Below are positions 57,708 to 64,000 of a stretch of 64,000 nt of DNA, piece after piece; positions within the stretch are counted from its first letter, which is position 1; each line of letters starts with the position of its first letter. The position numbers and the translations under genes are program-made. The notes below the pieces were generated by a model. That model saw nothing but the letters and a program-made list of their open reading frames with translations. It made no database searches and was not told the origin of the DNA. Origin of the DNA: an uncultured Acetatifactor sp. (GTDB lineage Bacteria; Bacillota; Clostridia; Lachnospirales; Lachnospiraceae). The stretch is from assembly GCA_934436435.1 (NCBI GenBank), contig CAKSAN010000005.1, positions 1 to 64,000 of the forward strand, read 5' to 3'.

Positions 57708-58628
57708 ATGCTGCACATTAAATCACTGGACGAAGGTCTTGAAATTTTCAAAGCCCTGGGTTCCAACATCAGGGTGGAGATTATTAAAATACTGCGCGAA
57801 AACAACGGCATGAATATGAATGATCTGGCCGCACGCCTCAACATCACAAACGGTGCATTAACCGGTCATATAAAAAAACTGGAGGACTGTGGTCTTGTCT
57901 CTGTCAGTTCGGAATCTGCCGGACATGGAAATCAAAAAATCTGTTCTGTTCATATTGACAAAATATTGATTGATATTGATACTCCGGAAGAAAACGCCAA
58001 TGTCTATCAGACAGAACTGAGAGTTGGACATTATTCCAACTATGATGTATATCCGACCTGTGGGCTTGCTACCGCCACTGCATTGATCGGCGAAACGGAT
58101 GATACCCGCTATTTTGCTCACCCTGACCGTTACAATGCCGATATTCTTTGGTTTACCAGAGGATTTGTAGAATACATTATTCCAAATTTCATTCCTTATT
58201 CTCAAAGAATTGACAAAATTTCCATTTCCGCGGAACTTGGCAGTGAAGCTCCCGGTGTAAACGATGTATGGCCTTCCGATATTTCTTTTTATATTAACGA
58301 TACTTTTATCGGCTCCTGGACCAGCCCCGGAGATTTCGGAGAAGTAAAGGGCATTTTCACCCCGGACTGGTGGTTCCCCAACTGGAACCAGTATGGTCTG
58401 TTGAAATTATTGGTGATAAACAAACAAGGCACCTTCATCGACGGTCTTCAGATTTCCAATGTTACCATCAAAGATCTGAATCTCACCGATAAAAGTACCA
58501 TACGTTTAAGATTTGCCGTAAACGACGACTCCACTTATGTAGGTGGGCTAACCATTTACGGGAAAAATTTTGGAAACTATAATCAGGATATTAACGTCCG
58601 TATTCATTACAGTCCTATTGAAAATTAA
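57708..58628 (+). CDS. ArsR-like winged-helix regulator with large C-terminal domain
   Basis: A 306-residue regulator. The N-terminal winged helix (~8-85) contains FKALGSNIRVEIIKILRENN and LAARLNITNGALTGHIKKLE, typical of the ArsR class. No metal-binding Cys set is seen. The C-terminal ~200 residues are beta-rich with many aromatics (TPDWWFPNWNQYG, LWFTRGFVEYIIPNF) and could bind a carbohydrate. Such fusions occur beside sugar-utilisation genes in clostridia. It faces the GH43 gene and overlaps its stop by four bases. GAGAGGTAATT precedes ATG 57708. A sugar sensor for this cluster is inference. Confidence 0.8.
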   Translation: MLHIKSLDEGLEIFKALGSNIRVEIIKILRENNGMNMNDLAARLNITNGALTGHIKKLEDCGLVSVSSESAGHGNQKICSVHIDKILIDIDTPEENANVYQTELRVGHYSNYDVYPTCGLATATALIGETDDTRYFAHPDRYNADILWFTRGFVEYIIPNFIPYSQRIDKISISAELGSEAPGVNDVWPSDISFYINDTFIGSWTSPGDFGEVKGIFTPDWWFPNWNQYGLLKLLVINKQGTFIDGLQISNVTIKDLNLTDKSTIRLRFAVNDDSTYVGGLTIYGKNFGNYNQDINVRIHYSPIEN

Positions 58629-59581
58629 TCCAGCGGATCATATGCAAAAACCGGCTCCCCCTGTTCATTCCATTTAATTTTCCAGAGCATAGCATGACGG
58701 TTGGGATTGTACAGGGGATTTCCTTCAATTTCTTTACTGGTTCTGCAATGACACACTAATACCGGTTCTCCTTGTTCATCTACGGTAAAAGAGTTATGTC
58801 CCGGTCCGTAAAGCCCTCGGGTTTCTTCCGTCTGCAGAACCGGATACCTCTTTTTGCTCCATTTTTCCGGATCCAGAATATCTTCATTCTCTGCCACAGA
58901 CAGCATTCCCATACAATAATTGGAACCTGTGTCGCTGGCAGAATAAGTCACAAAGATCCTGCCGGCATGCTTTATAACTGCAGGTCCTTCATTTACCCAG
59001 AATCCTCTTCTCTCCCAGTCATAATCCGGGGTGGACAAAAGCACCTGTGCAGTTTTCATTTTAACAGGAGTTTCCATTTCCGCCAGATACAGATTGGATA
59101 TCTGCATTCCCACTCCTACTTTTTCCGCCCAGATACAGTAGTTTTTTTCATTGTGTTGAAAAATTGTTGCATCCAACGAGAAATCGCCAAAGGAGAATTC
59201 GTCATCATCTGCCCCATGCAGTCTGCCGCGCTCCACCCACGCATCTTTCACAGGATCCTGTCCCATGCACTCCAACACATAGGGTCTGATATGCCATTTT
59301 TTCTCAGCATTTCCTGCTGCAAAATAGATATACCACCTTTCCTCCAGATAGTGCAGTTCCGGTGCCCAGATATGAGCTCCCATAGGACCTTCCTCGTGCT
59401 TTTTCCATATCATAACTTCTTCTGCAGCAGCAAGATCCCGCAAATGCCTGGATCTTCTGATTGCTATTCCCTGATATTCCGGAAGGCTTGCAGTAAAATA
59501 ATACATTCCATCCGTATGGCGATATACATATGGATCCGCTCTCTGTGCAATCCATATATTTTCATCTCCATATGCCTTCAT
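58625..59581 (-). CDS. GH43-family glycosidase (arabinofuranosidase/xylosidase type)
   Basis: A 318-residue five-bladed propeller enzyme without signal peptide, so cytoplasmic. The inverting GH43 triad fits: Asp in QRADPYVYRH (D16), Asp in FSLDATIF, and Glu in WVNEGPAV. The segment HIWAPELHYLEERWYIYFAA is typical. Likely releases arabinose or xylose from imported oligosaccharides; exact specificity cannot be read. It ends the transporter operon and overlaps the YesL-like gene by four bases. Confidence 0.87.
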   Translation of the reverse strand: MKAYGDENIWIAQRADPYVYRHTDGMYYFTASLPEYQGIAIRRSRHLRDLAAAEEVMIWKKHEEGPMGAHIWAPELHYLEERWYIYFAAGNAEKKWHIRPYVLECMGQDPVKDAWVERGRLHGADDDEFSFGDFSLDATIFQHNEKNYCIWAEKVGVGMQISNLYLAEMETPVKMKTAQVLLSTPDYDWERRGFWVNEGPAVIKHAGRIFVTYSASDTGSNYCMGMLSVAENEDILDPEKWSKKRYPVLQTEETRGLYGPGHNSFTVDEQGEPVLVCHCRTSKEIEGNPLYNPNRHAMLWKIKWNEQGEPVFAYDPLD

Positions 59582-60240
59582 CTTTCTTCCTCTCTCTCTG
59601 TTTTATTTTCTTTTTTTTCGCTGTTCCACCAGTCATCATATTTTTCATCCATATGATTCATCATCACCTTATATATAAAAAATGATTTTATATATGCAAA
59701 TACTGAAATCCCCACGAAGCATGTTACCAAATTCATTTGTACTGAAATCAGATTAAGATAACAAAATCCCACACTTATCACTATTAAAAGCAACGAATAT
59801 GGCAGATATCCCACTGCAAAAGCCGCCGCATTTCTAAATTGTTCCCAAATTTTTCCGTCAAATCGGGACAATAGTGGAAACAGATACTGAAATACCAGAC
59901 ACACCACAAATGCCACTGCCATGCTAAGCACAAGCATAATCCGGGCAAATCCCGTCCCGAGTCGACACCAGAAAAAAATATCCAGCGTCAATATGATTCC
60001 ACACCCCAATACAATCAGCCACAGCAATGTCGCCTGCTTAAAATTCCTGAAAAAACTTTGAAAAAAGCGACGAAACACATAACCATCTCCCTGTCGAATA
60101 GAGATAATGCACACATAATACATTGCCGTAGTAGAAGCGCCCATCGTAACGATAGGCAAGCTGCAAATAATCCAACAGGCATTTAGCACGATCAGATCCG
60201 TCATTTTATTTAAAAAAGCTATTACCGGTGAATCTGACAT
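59578..60240 (-). CDS. YesL-like (DUF624) membrane protein
   Basis: A 220-residue protein with five TM helices and a charged C-terminal tail (EKKENKTEREEER). The N-terminus (FLNKMTDLIVLNACWIICSLP) and GASTTAMYYV are characteristic of DUF624/YesL proteins, which accompany sugar ABC transporters of the YesO/LplA type. Role unknown; perhaps assisting the transporter. 19 bases after the permease stop and coupled to the GH43 gene. Confidence 0.85.
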   Translation of the reverse strand: MSDSPVIAFLNKMTDLIVLNACWIICSLPIVTMGASTTAMYYVCIISIRQGDGYVFRRFFQSFFRNFKQATLLWLIVLGCGIILTLDIFFWCRLGTGFARIMLVLSMAVAFVVCLVFQYLFPLLSRFDGKIWEQFRNAAAFAVGYLPYSLLLIVISVGFCYLNLISVQMNLVTCFVGISVFAYIKSFFIYKVMMNHMDEKYDDWWNSEKKENKTEREEER

Positions 60241-60259
60241 ACAGCATCCTTTCTCTCCA

Positions 60260-61132
60260 CTATTTTATACCGCTTACCGCAACCGATTCAATAATCACCC
60301 TCTGGAAGCAGAAAAACAATAAAATAGTAGGAATCATAGCAATCACAGATGCCGCCATAATAAGAGCATAGTCACTTTGTATTGCATAGTAGGCATTAAA
60401 TGACCGAATTACCACCTGCAGTGTCCAACTGGATTCACTTCTGAGGAAAATCGTCGGTGCCAGATAATCATTCCAGATTGCCATAAACCACAGTGTCAGT
60501 TGTGTTCCGACTGCTCCCTTCATCAAGGGAAAAAATATCTGTGCAAAGGTACGAAAATACCCACACCCATCCAATTTTGCCGCATCCATAAGGTCATTGG
60601 GTATACTGCTTAAATTTTGTCTTAGGAAAAAAATCATGCTGACATTCCCGAAGCATGCTGGCAGAATCAATGGCACAAGCGTATCTGTCCATCTGAGTCT
60701 GGTAAACATAACATACTGTGGTATCATAATCACCGCAAACGGTATCATAATAGTCGCAAGCAGTCCCATAAAAACAGCACTTTTTCCGCGGAAACGCATC
60801 TTGGCAAACGCAAAGGCGGCCAGAGACGATGTAAATCCTCCTATAAGAAGCACAGGGATTTCTACCTTTATCGTATTTAATATACCCGAGATAAAATTGG
60901 CTTTTTGGAAAACCTCACTGTATTTTCCAAACACCCATGGATCCGGAATAACACTCAGTTTCCCGGACAGTATCTGATTTTTCGTCATAAAAGAGGTCAT
61001 TACCATATAAATCAATGGAAACACCATGATAACAGCCCCAAGTGCCAGCAGAATCAGCACCACAATATTTATTGCCCTTTCCCTGCCGGAAACAACTGCA
61101 GAAGGTGCAATATCTTTATCTTGTTTTGCCAT
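60260..61132 (-). CDS. carbohydrate ABC transporter permease (MalG type)
   Basis: A 290-residue inner-membrane permease with six TM helices. The EAA loop reads DAAKLDGCGYFRTFAQIFFPLMKG, contacting the ATPase. Partner of the MalF-type permease 11 bases upstream. No ATPase gene is in the cluster, so a shared MsmX-like ATPase elsewhere is expected. Confidence 0.92.
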   Translation of the reverse strand: MAKQDKDIAPSAVVSGRERAINIVVLILLALGAVIMVFPLIYMVMTSFMTKNQILSGKLSVIPDPWVFGKYSEVFQKANFISGILNTIKVEIPVLLIGGFTSSLAAFAFAKMRFRGKSAVFMGLLATIMIPFAVIMIPQYVMFTRLRWTDTLVPLILPACFGNVSMIFFLRQNLSSIPNDLMDAAKLDGCGYFRTFAQIFFPLMKGAVGTQLTLWFMAIWNDYLAPTIFLRSESSWTLQVVIRSFNAYYAIQSDYALIMAASVIAMIPTILLFFCFQRVIIESVAVSGIK

Positions 61133-61143
61133 GGTCTCTCCTC

Positions 61144-62073
61144 CTAATCAATTGTCTTTACCCATTTGTCCTGTACCTTAAAATTAATCAGCGTAATGAC
61201 AAATATTATAATTGCCAACACTACCGCGATAGCACTTGCATATCCCAGTTGGAAGCTTTCAAAGGCTTTCTCATATAGATAATAAACAATTGTTGCCGCG
61301 CTGTATCCGATTCCGCCGTTTGTAGTCATTACCTGGATTTCCACGAATACCTGAAACCCTCCGATCATAGACGTAATCAAGATATAAAATGTAACCGGGG
61401 ACAACAGTGGAATTGTAATATTTCTAAACTTCTGCCAGCCGTTGGCTCCATCTACCATTGCTGCCTCGTAATAGCTGCGTGGAATGTTCTGTAATCCTGC
61501 AAGGTATAGGATAATGGAAGTTCCCAGTCCTTTCCAAACCATGAATATTATCATAGATATTTTAATCAGGATTTCATTTCCCAGCCAGTTAGGTCCATGT
61601 AATCCCGTCAGTGCCTTAATAATCATATTTAAAAGTCCATAGTCATAGTTATAAACCCACGCCCACAGAATAGAAACTGCCACCAATGAAGAGATGACGG
61701 GAACATAATACATTGTGCGCAATATTCTTACTCCCGGAATCTTACGGTTCATTCCCATCGCCAATAACAATCCCAGAATCATTCCAACCGGAATTCCGAT
61801 CAGATAAATAACTGTTGTCCATAAGGTCTGCCAGAATTTTGCATCCCCGAACAATTTTATGTAATTTTCAAAACCGCAGAAACGCTTCATCATTCCTGCA
61901 AACCCCTTCGCCCCATTCCAGGTCGTCAGGCTGGTCAAAAATGCAAAAATAATAGGCCAAAGCATAAAAATCAGGAATCCGACCGCCGGAGCCGCCACAA
62001 AAAGCAAAGCCCACTTTTCCTCTCTTTTTGCCATATCGGAAAGTTTTACTTTCATCCTGCTATTTTCCTTCAT
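61144..62073 (-). CDS. carbohydrate ABC transporter permease (MalF type)
   Basis: A 309-residue permease with six TM helices and the EAA loop YEAAMVDGANGWQKFRNITIP. The N-terminal part (ALLFVAAPAVGFLIFMLWPI) is typical of the LplB/YesP branch. ATG 62073 has GAAAGGA seven bases upstream and is preferred to 62097. It lies behind the attenuator hairpin that follows the binding-protein gene. Confidence 0.92.
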   Translation of the reverse strand: MKENSRMKVKLSDMAKREEKWALLFVAAPAVGFLIFMLWPIIFAFLTSLTTWNGAKGFAGMMKRFCGFENYIKLFGDAKFWQTLWTTVIYLIGIPVGMILGLLLAMGMNRKIPGVRILRTMYYVPVISSLVAVSILWAWVYNYDYGLLNMIIKALTGLHGPNWLGNEILIKISMIIFMVWKGLGTSIILYLAGLQNIPRSYYEAAMVDGANGWQKFRNITIPLLSPVTFYILITSMIGGFQVFVEIQVMTTNGGIGYSAATIVYYLYEKAFESFQLGYASAIAVVLAIIIFVITLINFKVQDKWVKTID

Positions 62074-62087
62074 ATTGAAATCCTTTC

Positions 62088-62134
62088 TCAAAAACAAAGC
62101 TGTTGCAAACCATCATATGTCAATTTGCAACAGC
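62088..62134 (-). terminator. intercistronic attenuator between binding protein and permeases
   Basis: A perfect 11-bp stem GCTGTTGCAAA/TTTGCAACAGC (minus strand 62134-62124 with 62109-62099) is followed by TTTGTTTTTG. It should stop most transcripts after the solute-binding-protein gene while some continue into the permeases. Confidence 0.85.
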
Positions 62135-62160
62135 TCCGTTTTATTTCCGGTCAGACTCTG

Positions 62161-63639
62161 TCATTGTGCTGCTGCCTTCATTTCATTGGCCGCATCCAGT
62201 GCTTCCTGCATTGCAGGCTGAACCTCTGCACAATACTGTGCTGCAGTCTTCTCTCCTTTCAATACATACTCATATCCGCCGCTCAGGAAAGCATTCCACC
62301 AGTCTGAATTGTATGTATAGTTTGTCTCTACAAAAATACCCTGGTATTTGTCTGTGCCTTCGATATAATTGAAAATAACATCTACATTATCACCGTAGGG
62401 AATGGTTCCGTCTGCAATTTTTGCCTTAAAATCACCCTTTGCGTAGTCCTTGATGTTAGGAATCTGCAAGGAAGCACCGGTAGTTTCACCGCAAAGAACC
62501 CTCTGTCCTTCCAGATCCGTGGAAAACAATGTAATCAATGCCGCAGCTGCTTCCGGATACTTGGTGTCGGAAGAAACCGCGAAACCGACAGATCCGTTAC
62601 GGGTCATGGATATACCTGTAGAGCCGGTAGGCCACCCACAAAGCCCCCACTTATACGGGAAGGTGTTTTCGTCCATAAATGCTCCTACATCCCATGTACC
62701 GCAGGCATAAAATCCAATCTGTCCATCCAGCCATCTCTGATATCCGCCAAGTGCCGTATCCTGTTCTACGGAAGGAGTTACACCATATTTGCAGGTCAAG
62801 TCTGCAAAAAACTGAAAAGCATCAATAAATTCGTCCTGTCCGTCAATGATTACCTGTGTGTAATCATCATTAAGAAATCTTCCTCCGTTTGTGTAAATAA
62901 AAGCATCCAGTGCCCACTGAAGTGCATTGGCGGTTCCCCACTGATCTACTTCTCCGTCGCCATCAGTGTCTTTCGTCAGCTTCTGACAAACCTCTACGAA
63001 CTCGTCCCAAGTGTAGGGGTTCTCTGGATCCGGATACTCTAGCCCCGCTTCATCAAACAAATCTTTATTGTAAGCAAATGCGAAAGTAGAAAAATCCTTC
63101 GGAAGACAATACAGAGAGCCTTCTCCGCTTCCCGCTACCTTGCCGTCATATCTATAAGCATCACTCACGGAATCCCACAGATTGCTTATGACATCCTGTC
63201 CCACATAGTCATCCAGTGCAAGCAAATAACCGTCATCCACATTACTTGCCACTGCTTCCGGTCCCACATAGAAAATATCCGGCATGGAATCCGCCGCCTT
63301 ATATGCAAGCAGCTTCTGTGCATATTCATCAGAAGTTGTCACCTCAAAGGTAACCTTGGCTCCGGTAGTCTCCTGAAATTTATCAATCAGAGACTGATAT
63401 ACCGTTTTCTCATGCTCCTGTGCAAAAATGAAAACAGTCAAATCCGCATCCGAATAATCCGCGTCCACATTGACATTATCCAGTGCTGACGCATCCACTT
63501 CGATGGAAGCCCCCAACTGCTCCGCCGTGCTTTCCGTTGCTCCTGCATCTACACCTTCTGCCGATTCGTTTCCGCAGCCTGCCAGCATCCCTACTGCCAT
63601 TGCTGCTGTAAGCAATACACTTACCAACTTCTTTCTCAT
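62161..63639 (-). CDS. sugar ABC transporter substrate-binding lipoprotein
   Basis: A 492-residue extracellular family-1 solute-binding protein. The lipobox LAGC (C22) marks lipid anchoring after a signal peptide (MRKKLVSVLLTAAMAVGM). Typical segments are LTVFIFAQEHEKTVYQSLID and later WTWDEFVEV-like (PYTWDEFVEVCQKLT). It captures an oligosaccharide for the two permeases. AAGGAGGGTAAT precedes ATG 63639. Presumably the main expressed gene because of the attenuator behind it. Confidence 0.92.
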   Translation of the reverse strand: MRKKLVSVLLTAAMAVGMLAGCGNESAEGVDAGATESTAEQLGASIEVDASALDNVNVDADYSDADLTVFIFAQEHEKTVYQSLIDKFQETTGAKVTFEVTTSDEYAQKLLAYKAADSMPDIFYVGPEAVASNVDDGYLLALDDYVGQDVISNLWDSVSDAYRYDGKVAGSGEGSLYCLPKDFSTFAFAYNKDLFDEAGLEYPDPENPYTWDEFVEVCQKLTKDTDGDGEVDQWGTANALQWALDAFIYTNGGRFLNDDYTQVIIDGQDEFIDAFQFFADLTCKYGVTPSVEQDTALGGYQRWLDGQIGFYACGTWDVGAFMDENTFPYKWGLCGWPTGSTGISMTRNGSVGFAVSSDTKYPEAAAALITLFSTDLEGQRVLCGETTGASLQIPNIKDYAKGDFKAKIADGTIPYGDNVDVIFNYIEGTDKYQGIFVETNYTYNSDWWNAFLSGGYEYVLKGEKTAAQYCAEVQPAMQEALDAANEMKAAAQ

Positions 63640-63770
63640 ATTACCCTCCTTAAGCTTTGCATCATTACATAGTTTTAAAATATCTTAGACATGTTTAAAT
63701 AATCTTTTGAACATTGTGGCCGTCAATGCTTTTCAATACTATTTTCACAGTATCCAAATATATTTTTGTT

Positions 63771-63831
63771 TTGATATATCAATTGTATCGCCGTGGAGGT
63801 ATAATGTCAATTATTATTTTAGATATATCTA
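63771..63831. promoter_or_regulatory. two GATATATC palindromes flanking the sugar-operon promoter
   Basis: TTGATATATCAA (63771-63782) covers the transcription start side of the -10; TAGATATATCTA (63820-63831) lies 10 bases upstream of the -35. Both are perfect 12-bp palindromes with the common core GATATATC, centres 49 bases apart. This is a standard layout for a repressor with two operators; the nearby ArsR-like protein is the candidate. Confidence 0.55.
63782..63810 (-). promoter_or_regulatory. promoter of the sugar transport operon
   Basis: On the minus strand a consensus -35 TTGACA (63810-63805) and -10 TACAAT (63787-63782) are separated by 17 bases. The leader to ATG 63639 is about 135 bases. 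Confidence 0.8.
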
Positions 63832-63873
63832 AAGTATTTTTGATATTCTACTTTATTACTAAAATACTTTAGA
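63828..63873. repeat. 13-bp perfect inverted repeat upstream of the sugar-operon promoter
   Basis: TCTAAAGTATTTT (63828-63840) is inverted as AAAATACTTTAGA (63861-63873) around 20 bases. It begins within the second GATATATC palindrome and ends 16 bases from the stop of the partial gene, so it may be an A/T-rich terminator for that gene or an extra operator. Confidence 0.5.
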
Positions 63874-63888
63874 AGTATTTGTATATTT

Positions 63889-64000
63889 TTACGGAAGATA
63901 ACGTACCGCCCAAATACTCTCGTTATTGTTTCCCGCAAATGACAGGCACTCAACAGCATTTCCTGCCTCATCATTCATTTCTACCACTACCCCCTTATAA
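63889..64000 (-). CDS. C-terminal end of a protein cut by the window edge
   Basis: An open frame enters from the right edge and ends at TAA (63891-63889). The 36 visible residues include VVVEMNDEAGNAVECLSFAG and end WAVRYLP. They are too few to assign a family. Position upstream of the binding-protein gene suggests another member of the sugar cluster, read in the same direction. Confidence 0.55.
   Translation of the reverse strand, partial: YKGVVVEMNDEAGNAVECLSFAGNNNESIWAVRYLP

Overview
The window looks like a chromosomal segment of a strictly anaerobic, Gram-positive gut Firmicute of the Lachnospiraceae type. Grounds for this are the secreted proteins with Gram-positive signal peptides, LysM and sortase anchoring, a MecA-like adaptor, the gdpP-rplI-dnaB block, pyruvate formate-lyase with its activase and a 2[4Fe-4S] ferredoxin, spore-type cell-wall hydrolases, and an F-type ATP synthase whose c subunit carries a sodium-binding signature. 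Genus and species cannot be read from the sequence. There are no rRNA, tRNA, CRISPR, phage or insertion-sequence genes. The left edge is intergenic; the right edge cuts a gene on the minus strand.

Layout. (1) 1-10.5 kb: a LytTR/GHKL two-component system (183-2227, +) faces a 2,565-residue secreted surface protein (9928-2231, -), which is preceded by a small degenerate receiver-domain gene. Similar paired direct repeats lie upstream of the LytTR operon (77-110) and in front of the receiver/surface-protein pair (10426-10460). (2) 10.5-11.1 kb: queT under a preQ1-I riboswitch. (3) 11.1-22.6 kb (-): an eleven-kilobase block starting with the ten-gene ATP synthase operon (atpZ-like, atpI, atpB-E-F-H-A-G-D-C), then a small conserved protein, a methyltransferase and a large membrane-anchored protein. 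(4) 22.8-30.6 kb: a GNAT/DUF402 pair (+), then a seven-gene minus-strand operon: cwlD, Sua5/YwlC, rpiB, upp, dCMP deaminase, SleB-like hydrolase and a diguanylate cyclase. (5) 30.7-36.0 kb: class B sortase with a VPKTG substrate, a GH18 protein, a small orphan, and a MecA-like adaptor.

(6) 36.1-48.5 kb (+) is the most unusual region. It holds an ECF-type sigma factor, a two-TM protein (candidate anti-sigma), a seven-TM protein, a PrsW-type intramembrane protease, a second two-TM protein related to the first, and three tandem, mosaic secreted proteins of 1,016-1,093 residues. Each of the three has a right-handed beta-helix region, InlB-like/MucBP-like repeats and two C-terminal LysM domains. 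This reads as a self-contained cassette in which a membrane-controlled sigma factor could switch a duplicated family of peptidoglycan-bound surface proteins.

(7) 48.8-52.7 kb: DUF1858 redox protein diverging from pflB-pflA and a 56-residue ferredoxin. (8) 52.7-57.5 kb (-): gdpP-rplI-dnaB, then a MerR regulator. (9) 57.7-64 kb: a visibly more A+T-rich sugar cluster: winged-helix regulator (+) facing a minus-strand operon of solute-binding lipoprotein, two ABC permeases, a YesL-like protein and a GH43 glycosidase. It has a strong promoter, palindromic operator candidates and an attenuator hairpin behind the binding-protein gene.

Start codons were chosen from Shine-Dalgarno spacing where possible. 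All family calls are from motif reading, not from a search.
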